13,903 nucleotides of DNA. Source: Clostridiales bacterium UBA4696. GTDB taxonomy: Bacteria > Bacillota > Clostridia > Oscillospirales > Oscillospiraceae. The DNA lies in NCBI GenBank assembly GCA_002404795.1, contig DHKK01000046.1, forward strand, positions 1-13,903, given 5' to 3'. The position numbers and the translations under genes are program-made. Shown here piece after piece: positions 8,225 through 13,903 of this stretch; position 1 is the stretch's first letter; every line of letters begins with the position of its first letter. The notes under the pieces are model-generated. The model was given only the letters and a program-made list of their open reading frames with translations, had not been told where the DNA came from and searched no databases.

Positions 8225-9604
8225 ATGAAGAAAAAAGTCCTGGTTTGGGTCCTTGCCGCCGTGCTGCTTCTGTCCATGGTCGGCTGCTCGGCCGCAAACG
8301 TCAGCTCCACGAACGACCAGTACGTCGGCATGGAGCCGGCTGCCGCCGCGGAAGCCGCCGCTGCGGAGACCAAAGACACCGCGAGCCTGTCCGACATCAT
8401 CCGCGTGCCGTTCGGCTATCTGCTCGACTGGCTGTACACGTTCACGAACAACTACGGTCTGGCGCTGATCCTCTTCTCCCTTATCATCAAGCTGGTGCTG
8501 CTGCCGATGTCGGTGAAGAGCAAAAAGAGCATGCTCAAAATGTCCCGCTTGTCGCCGCAGGTCAAGGCGCTCGAGTCGAAGTACGGCGACGACAAGCAGA
8601 AATATCAGCTGGCTGTCCAGCAGCTGTACAAGGAAGAGGGCGTCTCGATGGGCGGCGGCTGCCTGTGGTCGTTCATCCCGCTCATCATCCTGCTGCCGCT
8701 GTACCACATCATCCGTGAGCCTATCACGTACATGATGCACAACCCGCAGTCCACCTCCGCCGCCATCGTCGCCTTTATGCAGGCCAGCGGCGTCAACCTC
8801 GGCAAGAACGCTTACTATGCCCAGCTGGCCGCCGCCGGTCACATCGGCGAGTTCATGGACGAGCTCGAGGCGCTGGCTGTCACCGCGAGCGCCAATCTGC
8901 AGGCCATGAACTTCCAGTTCCTCGGCATCGACCTGTCCGGCATCCCGTCCATCAAGTTCTGGGAGTGCGAGGGCTGGGGCGAGATCGGCCTGTTCCTCAT
9001 TCCGGTCGTTTCGGCCGGCCTGCAGGCGCTCTCCATGTTCATCAGCCAGAAGATGAACAATCAGGTCGCCACGAACGCCGACGGCGAACAGGACGCCGAG
9101 GCGGCCAAGACGGCCAACCAGACCAACATGACCATGATGCTCATGATGCCGCTGATGTCCCTCTGGATCGGCTTCTCCATGCCGGCCGCGATCTCCATCT
9201 ACTGGATCGCGCAGGCCGTGTTCGGCGCCGTGCAGGATTATTTCCTGACGAAGCACTACCGCAAGGTCTATGAGGAAGAAGACGCCGTCCGGCAGGAGCT
9301 TGCAGCCAAGCGCCGCGCCGAAGAGGCGGAAAAAGAGCGCCAGCGCGCCCTGCGCCGGGAGCAGAACCCCGACGGCATCACCGACAACGTCAGCAAGAAG
9401 AAGATCCGTCAGCAGGAAAAGGAAGCTGCGGAAAAGGCCGCCAGAGACTATGAGGCCAGGAAGAACCCCGTTCCGGAGTCTGAGGTCAAAAAGCCGCTCT
9501 CCGGCGATCCGGAGCGTCCGTATTGCCGCGGCCGGGCCTACGATCCTTCTCACTACGGCAGAAAACGCGCTGCCGAGTCTGACGCAGAACAGACGAAGGA
9601 GTAA
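8225..9604 (+). CDS. yidC: YidC/SpoIIIJ/Oxa1 membrane protein insertase, lipoprotein type, with long C-terminal tail
   Basis: A 459-residue insertase for membrane proteins. Residues 1-21 are a lipoprotein signal ending SMVG-C21; the Met at -3 is a little unusual. Core membrane segments lie near 74-95, 146-165, 252-275, 302-322 and 324-341. The position of the catalytic arginine in the first core helix (R in SpoIIIJ) appears to be K89 in LIIKLVLLPM. Residues 96-143 form the cytoplasmic hairpin loop. Two additions make it longer than the roughly 260-290 residues usual in Gram-positives: an external insert of about 85 residues (166-250) and a charged, K/R/E-rich cytoplasmic tail (342-459) that could bind ribosomes. 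GGAGG at 8214-8218 fixes ATG 8225. jag follows 2 nt after the stop. Confidence 0.95.
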   Translation: MKKKVLVWVLAAVLLLSMVGCSAANVSSTNDQYVGMEPAAAAEAAAAETKDTASLSDIIRVPFGYLLDWLYTFTNNYGLALILFSLIIKLVLLPMSVKSKKSMLKMSRLSPQVKALESKYGDDKQKYQLAVQQLYKEEGVSMGGGCLWSFIPLIILLPLYHIIREPITYMMHNPQSTSAAIVAFMQASGVNLGKNAYYAQLAAAGHIGEFMDELEALAVTASANLQAMNFQFLGIDLSGIPSIKFWECEGWGEIGLFLIPVVSAGLQALSMFISQKMNNQVATNADGEQDAEAAKTANQTNMTMMLMMPLMSLWIGFSMPAAISIYWIAQAVFGAVQDYFLTKHYRKVYEEEDAVRQELAAKRRAEEAEKERQRALRREQNPDGITDNVSKKKIRQQEKEAAEKAARDYEARKNPVPESEVKKPLSGDPERPYCRGRAYDPSHYGRKRAAESDAEQTKE

Positions 9605-9606
9605 CT

Positions 9607-10605
9607 ATGGAAAAATTTATCACCGCAACCGGGAAAACGATCGATCTGGCCATCGCAGCCGCGCTGGAGCAGCTGCGCATGGACCGCGACAGCGTCTCCG
9701 TCGAAGTGCTGGACAATCCGAAGTCCGGGTTCCTTGGCATCGGCGCGCAGCCCGCGCGCGTCAAGGTCACCTATGAGGCGCCGGACGAAGCGCCCAAGCC
9801 CGCCTTGTCCTCCGCCTCCCGCAGCAAGCCGAAGAAGCCCGCCGAGCCCAAGCCCGCGGACGGCGCGAAGGTCATCGCGCCCGCAGCCCCGAAGGTCATC
9901 GCCCCCGCCGCGCCCGAAGCGCCCCGCCCGGCTGAGACCCGCGCCGCTGCCCCCAGAGCGCCCCGTCAGGACCGTCAGGACCGCGGCGGCAAAAACCGCG
10001 GCCCGAAGCCCGAGCGCCGCGACGCCAAGCCCCGCCAGCAGCAGGCCGAAAAGCCCGCAGCCCCGGCAGAGCCGAAGGTCTACGCCCCCGCCGAGCCCGG
10101 CTCGACCGAAGAGCGCATCGAGACCTTCATCAAGGGTCTTCTGGAGCACATGGGCTCCGACGCCGTGCCGCACGCCATGAAAAAGAGCGATGATACGTAT
10201 CTGGTCGACCTCGTGGGCGACAACCTCGGCATCCTCATCGGCCGCCGCGGCGAGACGCTCGACGCCATCCAGCACCTGACCAATTACGCCATCAACCGCG
10301 GCCAGAACAAGCGCGTGCGCATCAATGTCGACGCTGAGAGCTATCGCCTCAAGCGCGAGCAGGCGCTGCAGCGTCTGGCCCAGAAGGTCGCCGGCAAGGT
10401 CACCCGCTACCGCCGCAACATCACGCTCGAGCCGATGAACGCCTATGAGCGCCACGTCATCCACGCGGCCCTGCAGGATCATCCCGACGTGACCACCTTC
10501 TCCACCGGCACCGAGCCCAACCGCCGCATCGTCGTGGCCTACAGCCGCTACAAGTCTGCGGAAGCCGCTGTGAAGGAAGATTTCCCCGAGACAGAGGAAG
10601 AATAA
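9607..10605 (+). CDS. khpB: KH-R3H RNA-binding protein Jag/KhpB (SpoIIIJ-associated)
   Basis: A 332-residue protein of three parts. Residues 1-56 are the Jag-N domain, ending in the typical SGFLGIG. Residues about 57-165 are a low-complexity linker rich in Pro, Ala, Lys and Arg. Residues about 166-246 are a KH domain with G212-R-R-G215, and the C-terminus is an R3H domain with R282-H-V-I-H286. KhpB works with KhpA on RNA and affects cell elongation and division in other Bacillota. The linker has a tandem KVIAPAAP pair (88-95, 96-103) and a looser copy KVYAPAEP (157-164). AAGGAG at 9596-9601 is 5 nt before ATG 9607, directly after yidC. A terminator follows the stop, so mnmE, often next in this cluster, is missing. 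Confidence 0.96.
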   Translation: MEKFITATGKTIDLAIAAALEQLRMDRDSVSVEVLDNPKSGFLGIGAQPARVKVTYEAPDEAPKPALSSASRSKPKKPAEPKPADGAKVIAPAAPKVIAPAAPEAPRPAETRAAAPRAPRQDRQDRGGKNRGPKPERRDAKPRQQQAEKPAAPAEPKVYAPAEPGSTEERIETFIKGLLEHMGSDAVPHAMKKSDDTYLVDLVGDNLGILIGRRGETLDAIQHLTNYAINRGQNKRVRINVDAESYRLKREQALQRLAQKVAGKVTRYRRNITLEPMNAYERHVIHAALQDHPDVTTFSTGTEPNRRIVVAYSRYKSAEAAVKEDFPETEEE

Positions 10606-10616
10606 GCACCAAGTAA

Positions 10617-10655
10617 AACGCCCCGCACGCAGGCCGCGTGCGGGGCGTTGGTTTT
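10617..10655 (+). terminator. Intrinsic terminator after jag
   Basis: Fourteen-bp GC-rich stem: arms 10617-10630 and 10636-10649, loop AGGCC, then GGTTTT. The preceding AAGTAAAACG gives a T-run on the other strand too, so it may act in both directions. Confidence 0.93.
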
Positions 10656-10660
10656 CATAG

Positions 10661-10694
10661 AAAAGGGTCCTGCGCCGCAGGCGCAGGACCCTTT
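10661..10694 (-). terminator. Intrinsic terminator of hsp20
   Basis: Fifteen-bp inverted repeat: arms 10662-10676 and 10680-10694 around GCA. Read on the - strand it is followed by TTTTC and lies just after the hsp20 stop, so it most likely ends hsp20. It stands next to the jag terminator, giving two back-to-back hairpins between convergent genes. Confidence 0.9.
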
Positions 10695-10705
10695 GGGCCT
10701 GTCAG

Positions 10706-11137
10706 TTATTCGATCTCCAGCCGTCTGGACGAGGCGGGGACCTCCTTCTGCTTCGGCAGTGTCACGCGCAGGACGCCGTCATTGTACGCGGCCTTGATCG
10801 CCTTGGCGTCGATACCGGAGATATCAAAGCTTCTGGCGTATGTGCCGTAGGAGCGCTCGCAGCGGACATATTTGTTCTTCTTGTCCTTGTCTTCGAAGTT
10901 GGAATGCCGCTCGGCGGTGACGGTCAGACGATCGTCGGCCACGTCGACGTGGATGTCCTCCTTCTTGAAGCCGGGCAGATCCGCCTCGAGGACGAAGTTA
11001 TCGCCGTCCTCCTGGATGTCGGTCTTGAACTCGCCCACGGCGTTGTCGGAGAAGAAGGCACGCTCCAGCTCGTCAAAGTCATGGAACGGATTGAAATTGG
11101 AAACAGCGTGATTTTTACGTGCATATGGAACTAACAT
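10706..11137 (-). CDS. hsp20: Small heat-shock protein, Hsp20/alpha-crystallin family
   Basis: A 143-residue ATP-independent chaperone that holds unfolding proteins. The N-terminal arm (1-35, NPFHDFDELERAFFS) is followed by the alpha-crystallin domain (about 36-128) with LPGFKKEDIHVDV, DRLTVTAER and the signature AAYNDGVLRVTLPK (G121-V-L). The C-terminal RRLEIE carries an L-x-I form of the IxI oligomerisation motif. AAGGAGGTC (complement of 11144-11152) precedes the ATG at 11137 by 8 nt. It is a single-gene unit facing away from the ABC operon. Upstream lie an inverted repeat at 11182-11204 and a CIRCE-like palindrome 139 nt from the start, both possible heat-shock control sites. Confidence 0.97.
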   Translation of the reverse strand: MLVPYARKNHAVSNFNPFHDFDELERAFFSDNAVGEFKTDIQEDGDNFVLEADLPGFKKEDIHVDVADDRLTVTAERHSNFEDKDKKNKYVRCERSYGTYARSFDISGIDAKAIKAAYNDGVLRVTLPKQKEVPASSRRLEIE

Positions 11138-11160
11138 GGAAAAGACCTCCTTGAGTCTTG

Positions 11161-11204
11161 TATATATTTTTTTGGAAACCGGAGTTGAGCGCCTCGCTCA
11201 TCTC
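11161..11204 (-). promoter_or_regulatory. Candidate hsp20 promoter region with inverted repeat
   Basis: On the - strand, TATATA (complement of 11161-11166) could be a -10 box, giving a leader of about 17 nt. The expected -35 region lies in an inverted repeat: arms TGAGCG (11186-11191) and CGCTCA (11195-11200) around CCT, extended by GAG (11182-11184) and CTC (11202-11204) across a T-T mismatch. There is no good -35 match, so this is tentative. The repeat resembles an operator in form but is not CIRCE, CtsR or the RheA type. Confidence 0.35.
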
Positions 11205-11273
11205 TTGTTTACATGTCTTATGATAAGCCCCGCCTGTGAACAAATCTGCATGTTTTCATGAACGAACTGTGAA
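11205..11273. other. AT-richer part of the hsp20/ABC divergent spacer
   Basis: No gene. It holds an 11-nt palindrome, CTTATGATAAG (11217-11227), and CATG-TTTT-CATG (11250-11261). The only open frames are under 10 codons and lack ribosome sites. Confidence 0.5.
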
Positions 11274-11304
11274 TTTTAGCAGTCTACAGGTAAGACTGCT
11301 AAAA
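11274..11304. promoter_or_regulatory. CIRCE-like palindrome (candidate HrcA operator variant)
   Basis: A perfect 12-bp inverted repeat (11274-11285 and 11293-11304) around 7 nt. Its core is TTAGCAGTC-N9-GACTGCTAA (11276-11302). CIRCE, the HrcA operator, is TTAGCACTC-N9-GAGTGCTAA: spacer length is identical and 16 of 18 arm bases match, with the two changes being a matched C-to-G/G-to-C swap. On the - strand it overlaps TTAGCA-N18-TAAAAT with TGC before the -10, a possible extended -10 promoter towards hsp20. There is no T-run after the stem, so it is not a terminator. Whether HrcA binds it is inference. Confidence 0.6.
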
Positions 11305-11331
11305 AGTTTGCCTGTACAAACAGGAAAAAAT

Positions 11332-11340
11332 TGATATAAT
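11332..11340 (+). promoter_or_regulatory. Extended -10 promoter of the ABC operon
   Basis: TGATATAAT gives a perfect TATAAT (11335-11340) with the upstream TG of an extended -10. The -35 region is weak (CTGTAC at 17 bp spacing). The start site would be near 11347, leaving about 67 nt of leader before the ATPase gene. Two overlapping short palindromes lie at 11306-11324. Confidence 0.75.
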
Positions 11341-11413
11341 GATTAGACACACGGGAACTTTTGTCTGATATCGTGCGTCCAAAGGAGCACACACATAGAA
11401 AGGGGTGTTTCTG

Positions 11414-12130
11414 ATGCTGAAAATCGAGCATCTGAGCAAGACATATGGAGAAAAGAAGGCTGTCGACGATCTGAGCCTGCACATCCGGCCCGGCGAGATC
11501 TACGGCTTTATCGGCCACAACGGCGCGGGCAAGACCACGACGATCAAGTGCTGCGCCGGGATCCTGCAGTTTGAGCAGGGCGAGATCTGCATCGACGGCA
11601 AGTCCGTCAAGGCCGATCCGCTCGGCTGCAAGCAGCAGCTGGCCTACATTCCGGATAACCCGGACCTGTACGAGTTCCTCTCCGGCGTCAAATATCTGAA
11701 CTTCGTGGCGGATATCTTCGGCGTGTCGAAGGCCGACCGCGAGGCGCGGATCGAAAAATACGCGGACCTGTTTGACCTGACCGGTGATCTGGCCCAGCCG
11801 ATCTCGGCGTATTCACACGGCATGAAGCAGAAGCTGGCCATCATCTCGGCCCTGCTCCATGACCCGAAGCTCATCATCATGGATGAACCCTTCGTCGGTC
11901 TGGATCCGACGGCGGCCTATCAGGTCAAGACCATCATGCGCGAGCACTGTGACCGCGGCGGCGCGATCTTCTTCTCCACGCACGTGCTGGAGGTCGCGGA
12001 GAAGCTCTGCGACAAGGTCGCCATCATCAAGCAGGGCCGCCTGATCGCGTCCGGCACGATGGACGAGGTCAAGGGCGACCAGTCGCTCGAGGCCGTATTC
12101 CTGGAGCTGGAGGGTGAGAACCATGCTTAA
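11414..12130 (+). CDS. ABC transporter ATP-binding protein (ABC-2/CcmA type exporter)
   Basis: A 238-residue single-domain ATPase with all catalytic parts: Walker A G34-HNGAGKT41, signature Y133-SHGMKQ139 in place of LSGGQ, Walker B L153-IIMDE158, D-loop GLDP and switch H190. The Q-loop glutamine appears replaced by D81 in AYIPDNPDLY, which is common in this exporter branch. These features group it with ATPases of ABC-2 type exporters (drug, bacteriocin, Ecs-like), not importers; the substrate cannot be read from the sequence. ATG 11414 is chosen because AAAGGGG at 11399-11405 is 8 nt upstream; an in-frame GTG at 11405 overlaps that site. It overlaps the permease start by 8 nt, so the two are coupled. 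Confidence 0.93.
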   Translation: MLKIEHLSKTYGEKKAVDDLSLHIRPGEIYGFIGHNGAGKTTTIKCCAGILQFEQGEICIDGKSVKADPLGCKQQLAYIPDNPDLYEFLSGVKYLNFVADIFGVSKADREARIEKYADLFDLTGDLAQPISAYSHGMKQKLAIISALLHDPKLIIMDEPFVGLDPTAAYQVKTIMREHCDRGGAIFFSTHVLEVAEKLCDKVAIIKQGRLIASGTMDEVKGDQSLEAVFLELEGENHA

Positions 12131-13721
12131 ATCGCTGCTTCGCGTCCGGTTCGCGGCGCTGCTGGCCGCCTTTACCGGGCAGAGCCGGAAGCGCGGCCGC
12201 CAGACGAAGGGCAAGGCCGTCGGCTATGCGCTTCTGATGCTCTACTGCTTCTGTGCGTTCGTTTTCCTGTTCTATTCCTCGTTCTCGCAGCTGGCGGAGG
12301 CATTCTTCCCCGCTGGGCTCGGCTGGCTGTATTTCGCGATGTTCGCCATCATGGCCTTTGCGCTCATGTTCATCGGCAGCGTCTTTACGGCGAAATCCCA
12401 GCTGTTTGAGGCGAAGGACAACGAGCTGCTGCTGTCCATGCCGGTCAAGCCCGGCCTGATCCTGCTCAGCCGCATGGCGGCGATGCTCGCCATGAACTTC
12501 GTGTTCGAGCTGGTTGTGGCGCTGCCGGTCTTTGCTGCGTGGCTGCGCTTCGGCAGTCCGGACGCCGCCGGGATCCTGGCCTTTGTGCTGATCGCGCTGG
12601 CGCTGCCGCTGTTTGCGCTGGCGGTGAGCTGCCTGTTTGCCTGGCTCATCTCGCTCCTGACGAGCCATATGCGCAATACGACGGTCATCACCATGGTGCT
12701 GTCGATCGTGTTCCTGCTGGCGTATTTCATGTTCTGCTTCCGGATGAATACCTACGTCACCCAGCTGGCCGCGAACGGCCAGGCCATCGCGGGTGCGATC
12801 GGCGCGGCTCTGCCGCTCGTCTGGCTGGGCAGAGCCGCGGCGGAAGGGAACCTGACCTGCCTGGGCCTGACGCTCCTGTGGACCATCCTGCCGTTCGCGC
12901 TGGCCTATGCGCTGCTCGCGCGCAGCTTTATCCGCATCGTCACGACCAACCGCGGGCAGATCCGGGTCAAATATGAGAAAAAGGCCATGCACGCCTCGTC
13001 GCAGGATGCGGCGCTCTACCGGCGGGAGCTGGCCCGGCTGACCAGCAGCTCGGGCTATATGCTGAACGCGGGGCTCGGACTGGTGTTTGAGCTGGCGCTG
13101 GCGGTGCTGGCCATCGTCAAGCGGCAGGAGCTCCTGACAGTTTTTCAGGTGATGCCCGCTTTGAAGCAGGCACTTGCGCCGATCCTGCTGCTGGCGGGGA
13201 TGCTGGTCTCCGGCATGGTGTTCTTCACGGCCTCCTCCGTCTCGCTGGAGGGCAAAAGCTACTGGATCGTGCGTTCCATGCCGGTCCCGACGAAAAAGGT
13301 CCTGCGGGCCAAGCTGAACCTCTCCAACAGCCTGTCGGCTGGCCCTGCGCTTTTGATGATGCTGGTGTGCGCGCTGGTGCTGGGCCTTCCGGCGGTGGAG
13401 GTGATCCTGCTGCTGGCCTGCCAGCTGCTGTTCGTGCTTCTGAGCGCCGCTGTCGGCCTGATGGAGGACCTGCGGCACTGCAATCTTGACTGGATCAATG
13501 AGACGCAGGCGGCCAAGCAGGGTGCGGGCGTGGTGCTCACGATGCTGATCGTGTGGGGGTTTGTGCTGGCGGTCGGCGCGGTGTATTTCGCGCTGCTGGC
13601 GAGCGTGCTGACTACGCCGGTATTCCTGGCGCTGGTGCTGGCGCTCCTCGCCGCGCTGTACGCCCTGACCCAGCGCTGGCTCGCCACCCGCGGCGTCCGC
13701 TGCTTCGAATCGATCCGCTGA
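12123..13721 (+). CDS. Large ABC exporter permease with two homologous halves
   Basis: A 532-residue membrane protein with about 12 predicted membrane segments (near 33-54, 66-90, 118-141, 150-178, 187-206, 222-238, 246-268, 311-333, 348-372, 405-447, 470-492, 498-516). It looks like an internal duplication: S105-MPV with FEAKDNELLL before it, and S385-MPV with LEGKSYWIVR before it, occupy matching places after a membrane segment in each half. Size and pattern resemble the putative ABC exporter family I know as ABC_tran_2 (PF16949), from memory. It would pair with two copies of the upstream ATPase. GGAGGG at 12109-12114 is 8 nt before ATG 12123. No solute-binding protein, regulator or peptide precursor gene is next to it, so the substrate is unknown. 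Confidence 0.9.
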   Translation: MLKSLLRVRFAALLAAFTGQSRKRGRQTKGKAVGYALLMLYCFCAFVFLFYSSFSQLAEAFFPAGLGWLYFAMFAIMAFALMFIGSVFTAKSQLFEAKDNELLLSMPVKPGLILLSRMAAMLAMNFVFELVVALPVFAAWLRFGSPDAAGILAFVLIALALPLFALAVSCLFAWLISLLTSHMRNTTVITMVLSIVFLLAYFMFCFRMNTYVTQLAANGQAIAGAIGAALPLVWLGRAAAEGNLTCLGLTLLWTILPFALAYALLARSFIRIVTTNRGQIRVKYEKKAMHASSQDAALYRRELARLTSSSGYMLNAGLGLVFELALAVLAIVKRQELLTVFQVMPALKQALAPILLLAGMLVSGMVFFTASSVSLEGKSYWIVRSMPVPTKKVLRAKLNLSNSLSAGPALLMMLVCALVLGLPAVEVILLLACQLLFVLLSAAVGLMEDLRHCNLDWINETQAAKQGAGVVLTMLIVWGFVLAVGAVYFALLASVLTTPVFLALVLALLAALYALTQRWLATRGVRCFESIR

Positions 13722-13726
13722 TCCCC

Positions 13727-13777
13727 AGGCTCCCCTCCCAGGGGAGCTGGCTCGGCGCAGCCGAGACTGAGAGGTTG
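13727..13777 (+). repeat. Two-hairpin interspersed repeat, copy 1
   Basis: Starts 6 nt after the permease stop. Hairpin 1: GCTCCCC (13729-13735), loop TCCCA, GGGGAGC (13741-13747). Hairpin 2: CTCGGC (13751-13756), loop GCA, GCCGAG (13760-13765). It ends CTGAGAGGTTG. The layout matches copy 2. Hairpin 1 has no T-run, so it is a poor intrinsic terminator. Confidence 0.75.
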
Positions 13778-13815
13778 CAACCCATTTCCACCGCACCACC
13801 GGCGGTGCACTTAAA
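13778..13815. other. Spacer between the two repeat copies
   Basis: Non-coding. It holds an imperfect 16-nt palindrome, GCACC (13793-13797) and GGTGC (13804-13808), which may be part of the same element. Confidence 0.45.
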
Positions 13816-13864
13816 AGGCTCCCTTGCGTAAAGGGAGCTGTCAGCGAAGCTGACTGAGGGATTG
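13816..13864 (+). repeat. Two-hairpin interspersed repeat, copy 2
   Basis: Hairpin 1: GCTCCCTT (13818-13825), loop GCGTA, AAGGGAGC (13831-13838). Hairpin 2: GTCAGC (13840-13845), loop GAA, GCTGAC (13849-13854). It ends TGAGGGATTG. Compared with copy 1, the outer blocks (AGGCTCCC, GGGAGCTG, CTGAG) are kept while inner stem bases change on both sides. I recall very similar units scattered in gut Clostridia genomes, which is memory and not a search. Confidence 0.75.
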
Positions 13865-13903
13865 TTGTTGCAAATTTGCGACTGCCGGTTGCCTCCGGCG
13901 GCC
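13865..13903. other. Non-coding right edge of the window
   Basis: Contains the palindrome GCAAATTTGC (13870-13879) and a 5-bp hairpin GCCGG/CCGGC (13884-13888 and 13895-13899). It may belong to the repeat element, which could continue past the window. Confidence 0.4.

Noticed and set aside
11214..11240. Eight-codon frame (MSYDKPRL) in the divergent spacer as a leader peptide
   Set aside because: No ribosome site, no promoter placed for it, and no codon pattern suggesting attenuation.
11274..11304. Reading the CIRCE-like palindrome as an intrinsic terminator
   Set aside because: The stem is not followed by a T-run on either strand, and it lies between divergent genes where no transcript needs to end.
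11343..11368. Hairpin TTAGACA/TGTCTGA in the ABC leader as an attenuator
   Set aside because: The arms span the predicted start site, so the left arm would not be fully transcribed. It is weak, with a 12-nt loop and a wobble pair.
13722..13903. CRISPR array or tRNA in the terminal non-coding stretch
   Set aside because: Only two diverged copies, with no equal-length spacers and no cas gene; no cloverleaf or anticodon arm could be drawn.

Overview
The window reads as chromosomal core DNA from a GC-rich, low-redundancy member of the Bacillota, most likely a gut Clostridia of the Oscillospirales/Oscillospiraceae type. Reasons: strong AGGAGG-type ribosome sites, a perfect sigma-A promoter, the Gram-positive style rpmH-rnpA-yidD-yidC-jag cluster with a lipoprotein-type YidC, heavy use of G/C at third codon positions, and a pair of hairpin repeats at the right end of a kind I recall from gut Clostridia. 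The lineage call is inference. There are 13 protein genes and no tRNA, rRNA, CRISPR, phage or transposase gene.

Left block (44-7138, + strand): maf, mreC, mreD, mrdA (PBP2), lepA and hemW are packed with short gaps or overlaps and look like one transcription unit that starts before the window. MreC, MreD and PBP2 are the membrane parts of the rod/elongasome wall-synthesis machine. Maf is a nucleotide-pool house-cleaning enzyme, LepA a ribosome-associated GTPase, and HemW a radical-SAM heme-handling protein. mreB and rodA are not in view, and hrcA does not follow hemW as it often does in Bacillota.

Middle block (about 7214-10655, + strand): a consensus promoter drives rpmH (ribosomal protein L34) through a roughly 95-nt leader with hairpin potential. 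It is followed by rnpA (RNase P protein), yidD and yidC (membrane protein insertion) and jag/khpB (KH-R3H RNA-binding protein). A 13-bp hairpin sits between rpmH and rnpA and could tune their ratio. The block ends in a strong terminator rather than running on into mnmE/mnmG.

Right block (10662-13721): hsp20 on the - strand has its own terminator. A relatively AT-rich 276-bp divergent region separates it from a two-gene ABC exporter (ATPase plus a large two-half permease). That region carries a long palindrome that matches the heat-shock operator CIRCE (TTAGCACTC-N9-GAGTGCTAA) except for one symmetric C/G swap, an extended -10 promoter for the ABC operon, and another inverted repeat close to hsp20. 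The last 182 bp hold two copies of a two-hairpin repeat whose stems differ in sequence but keep their pairing.

I see no complete new multi-gene system. The best leads are the CIRCE-variant operator, the covarying terminal repeat and the rpmH-rnpA hairpin.
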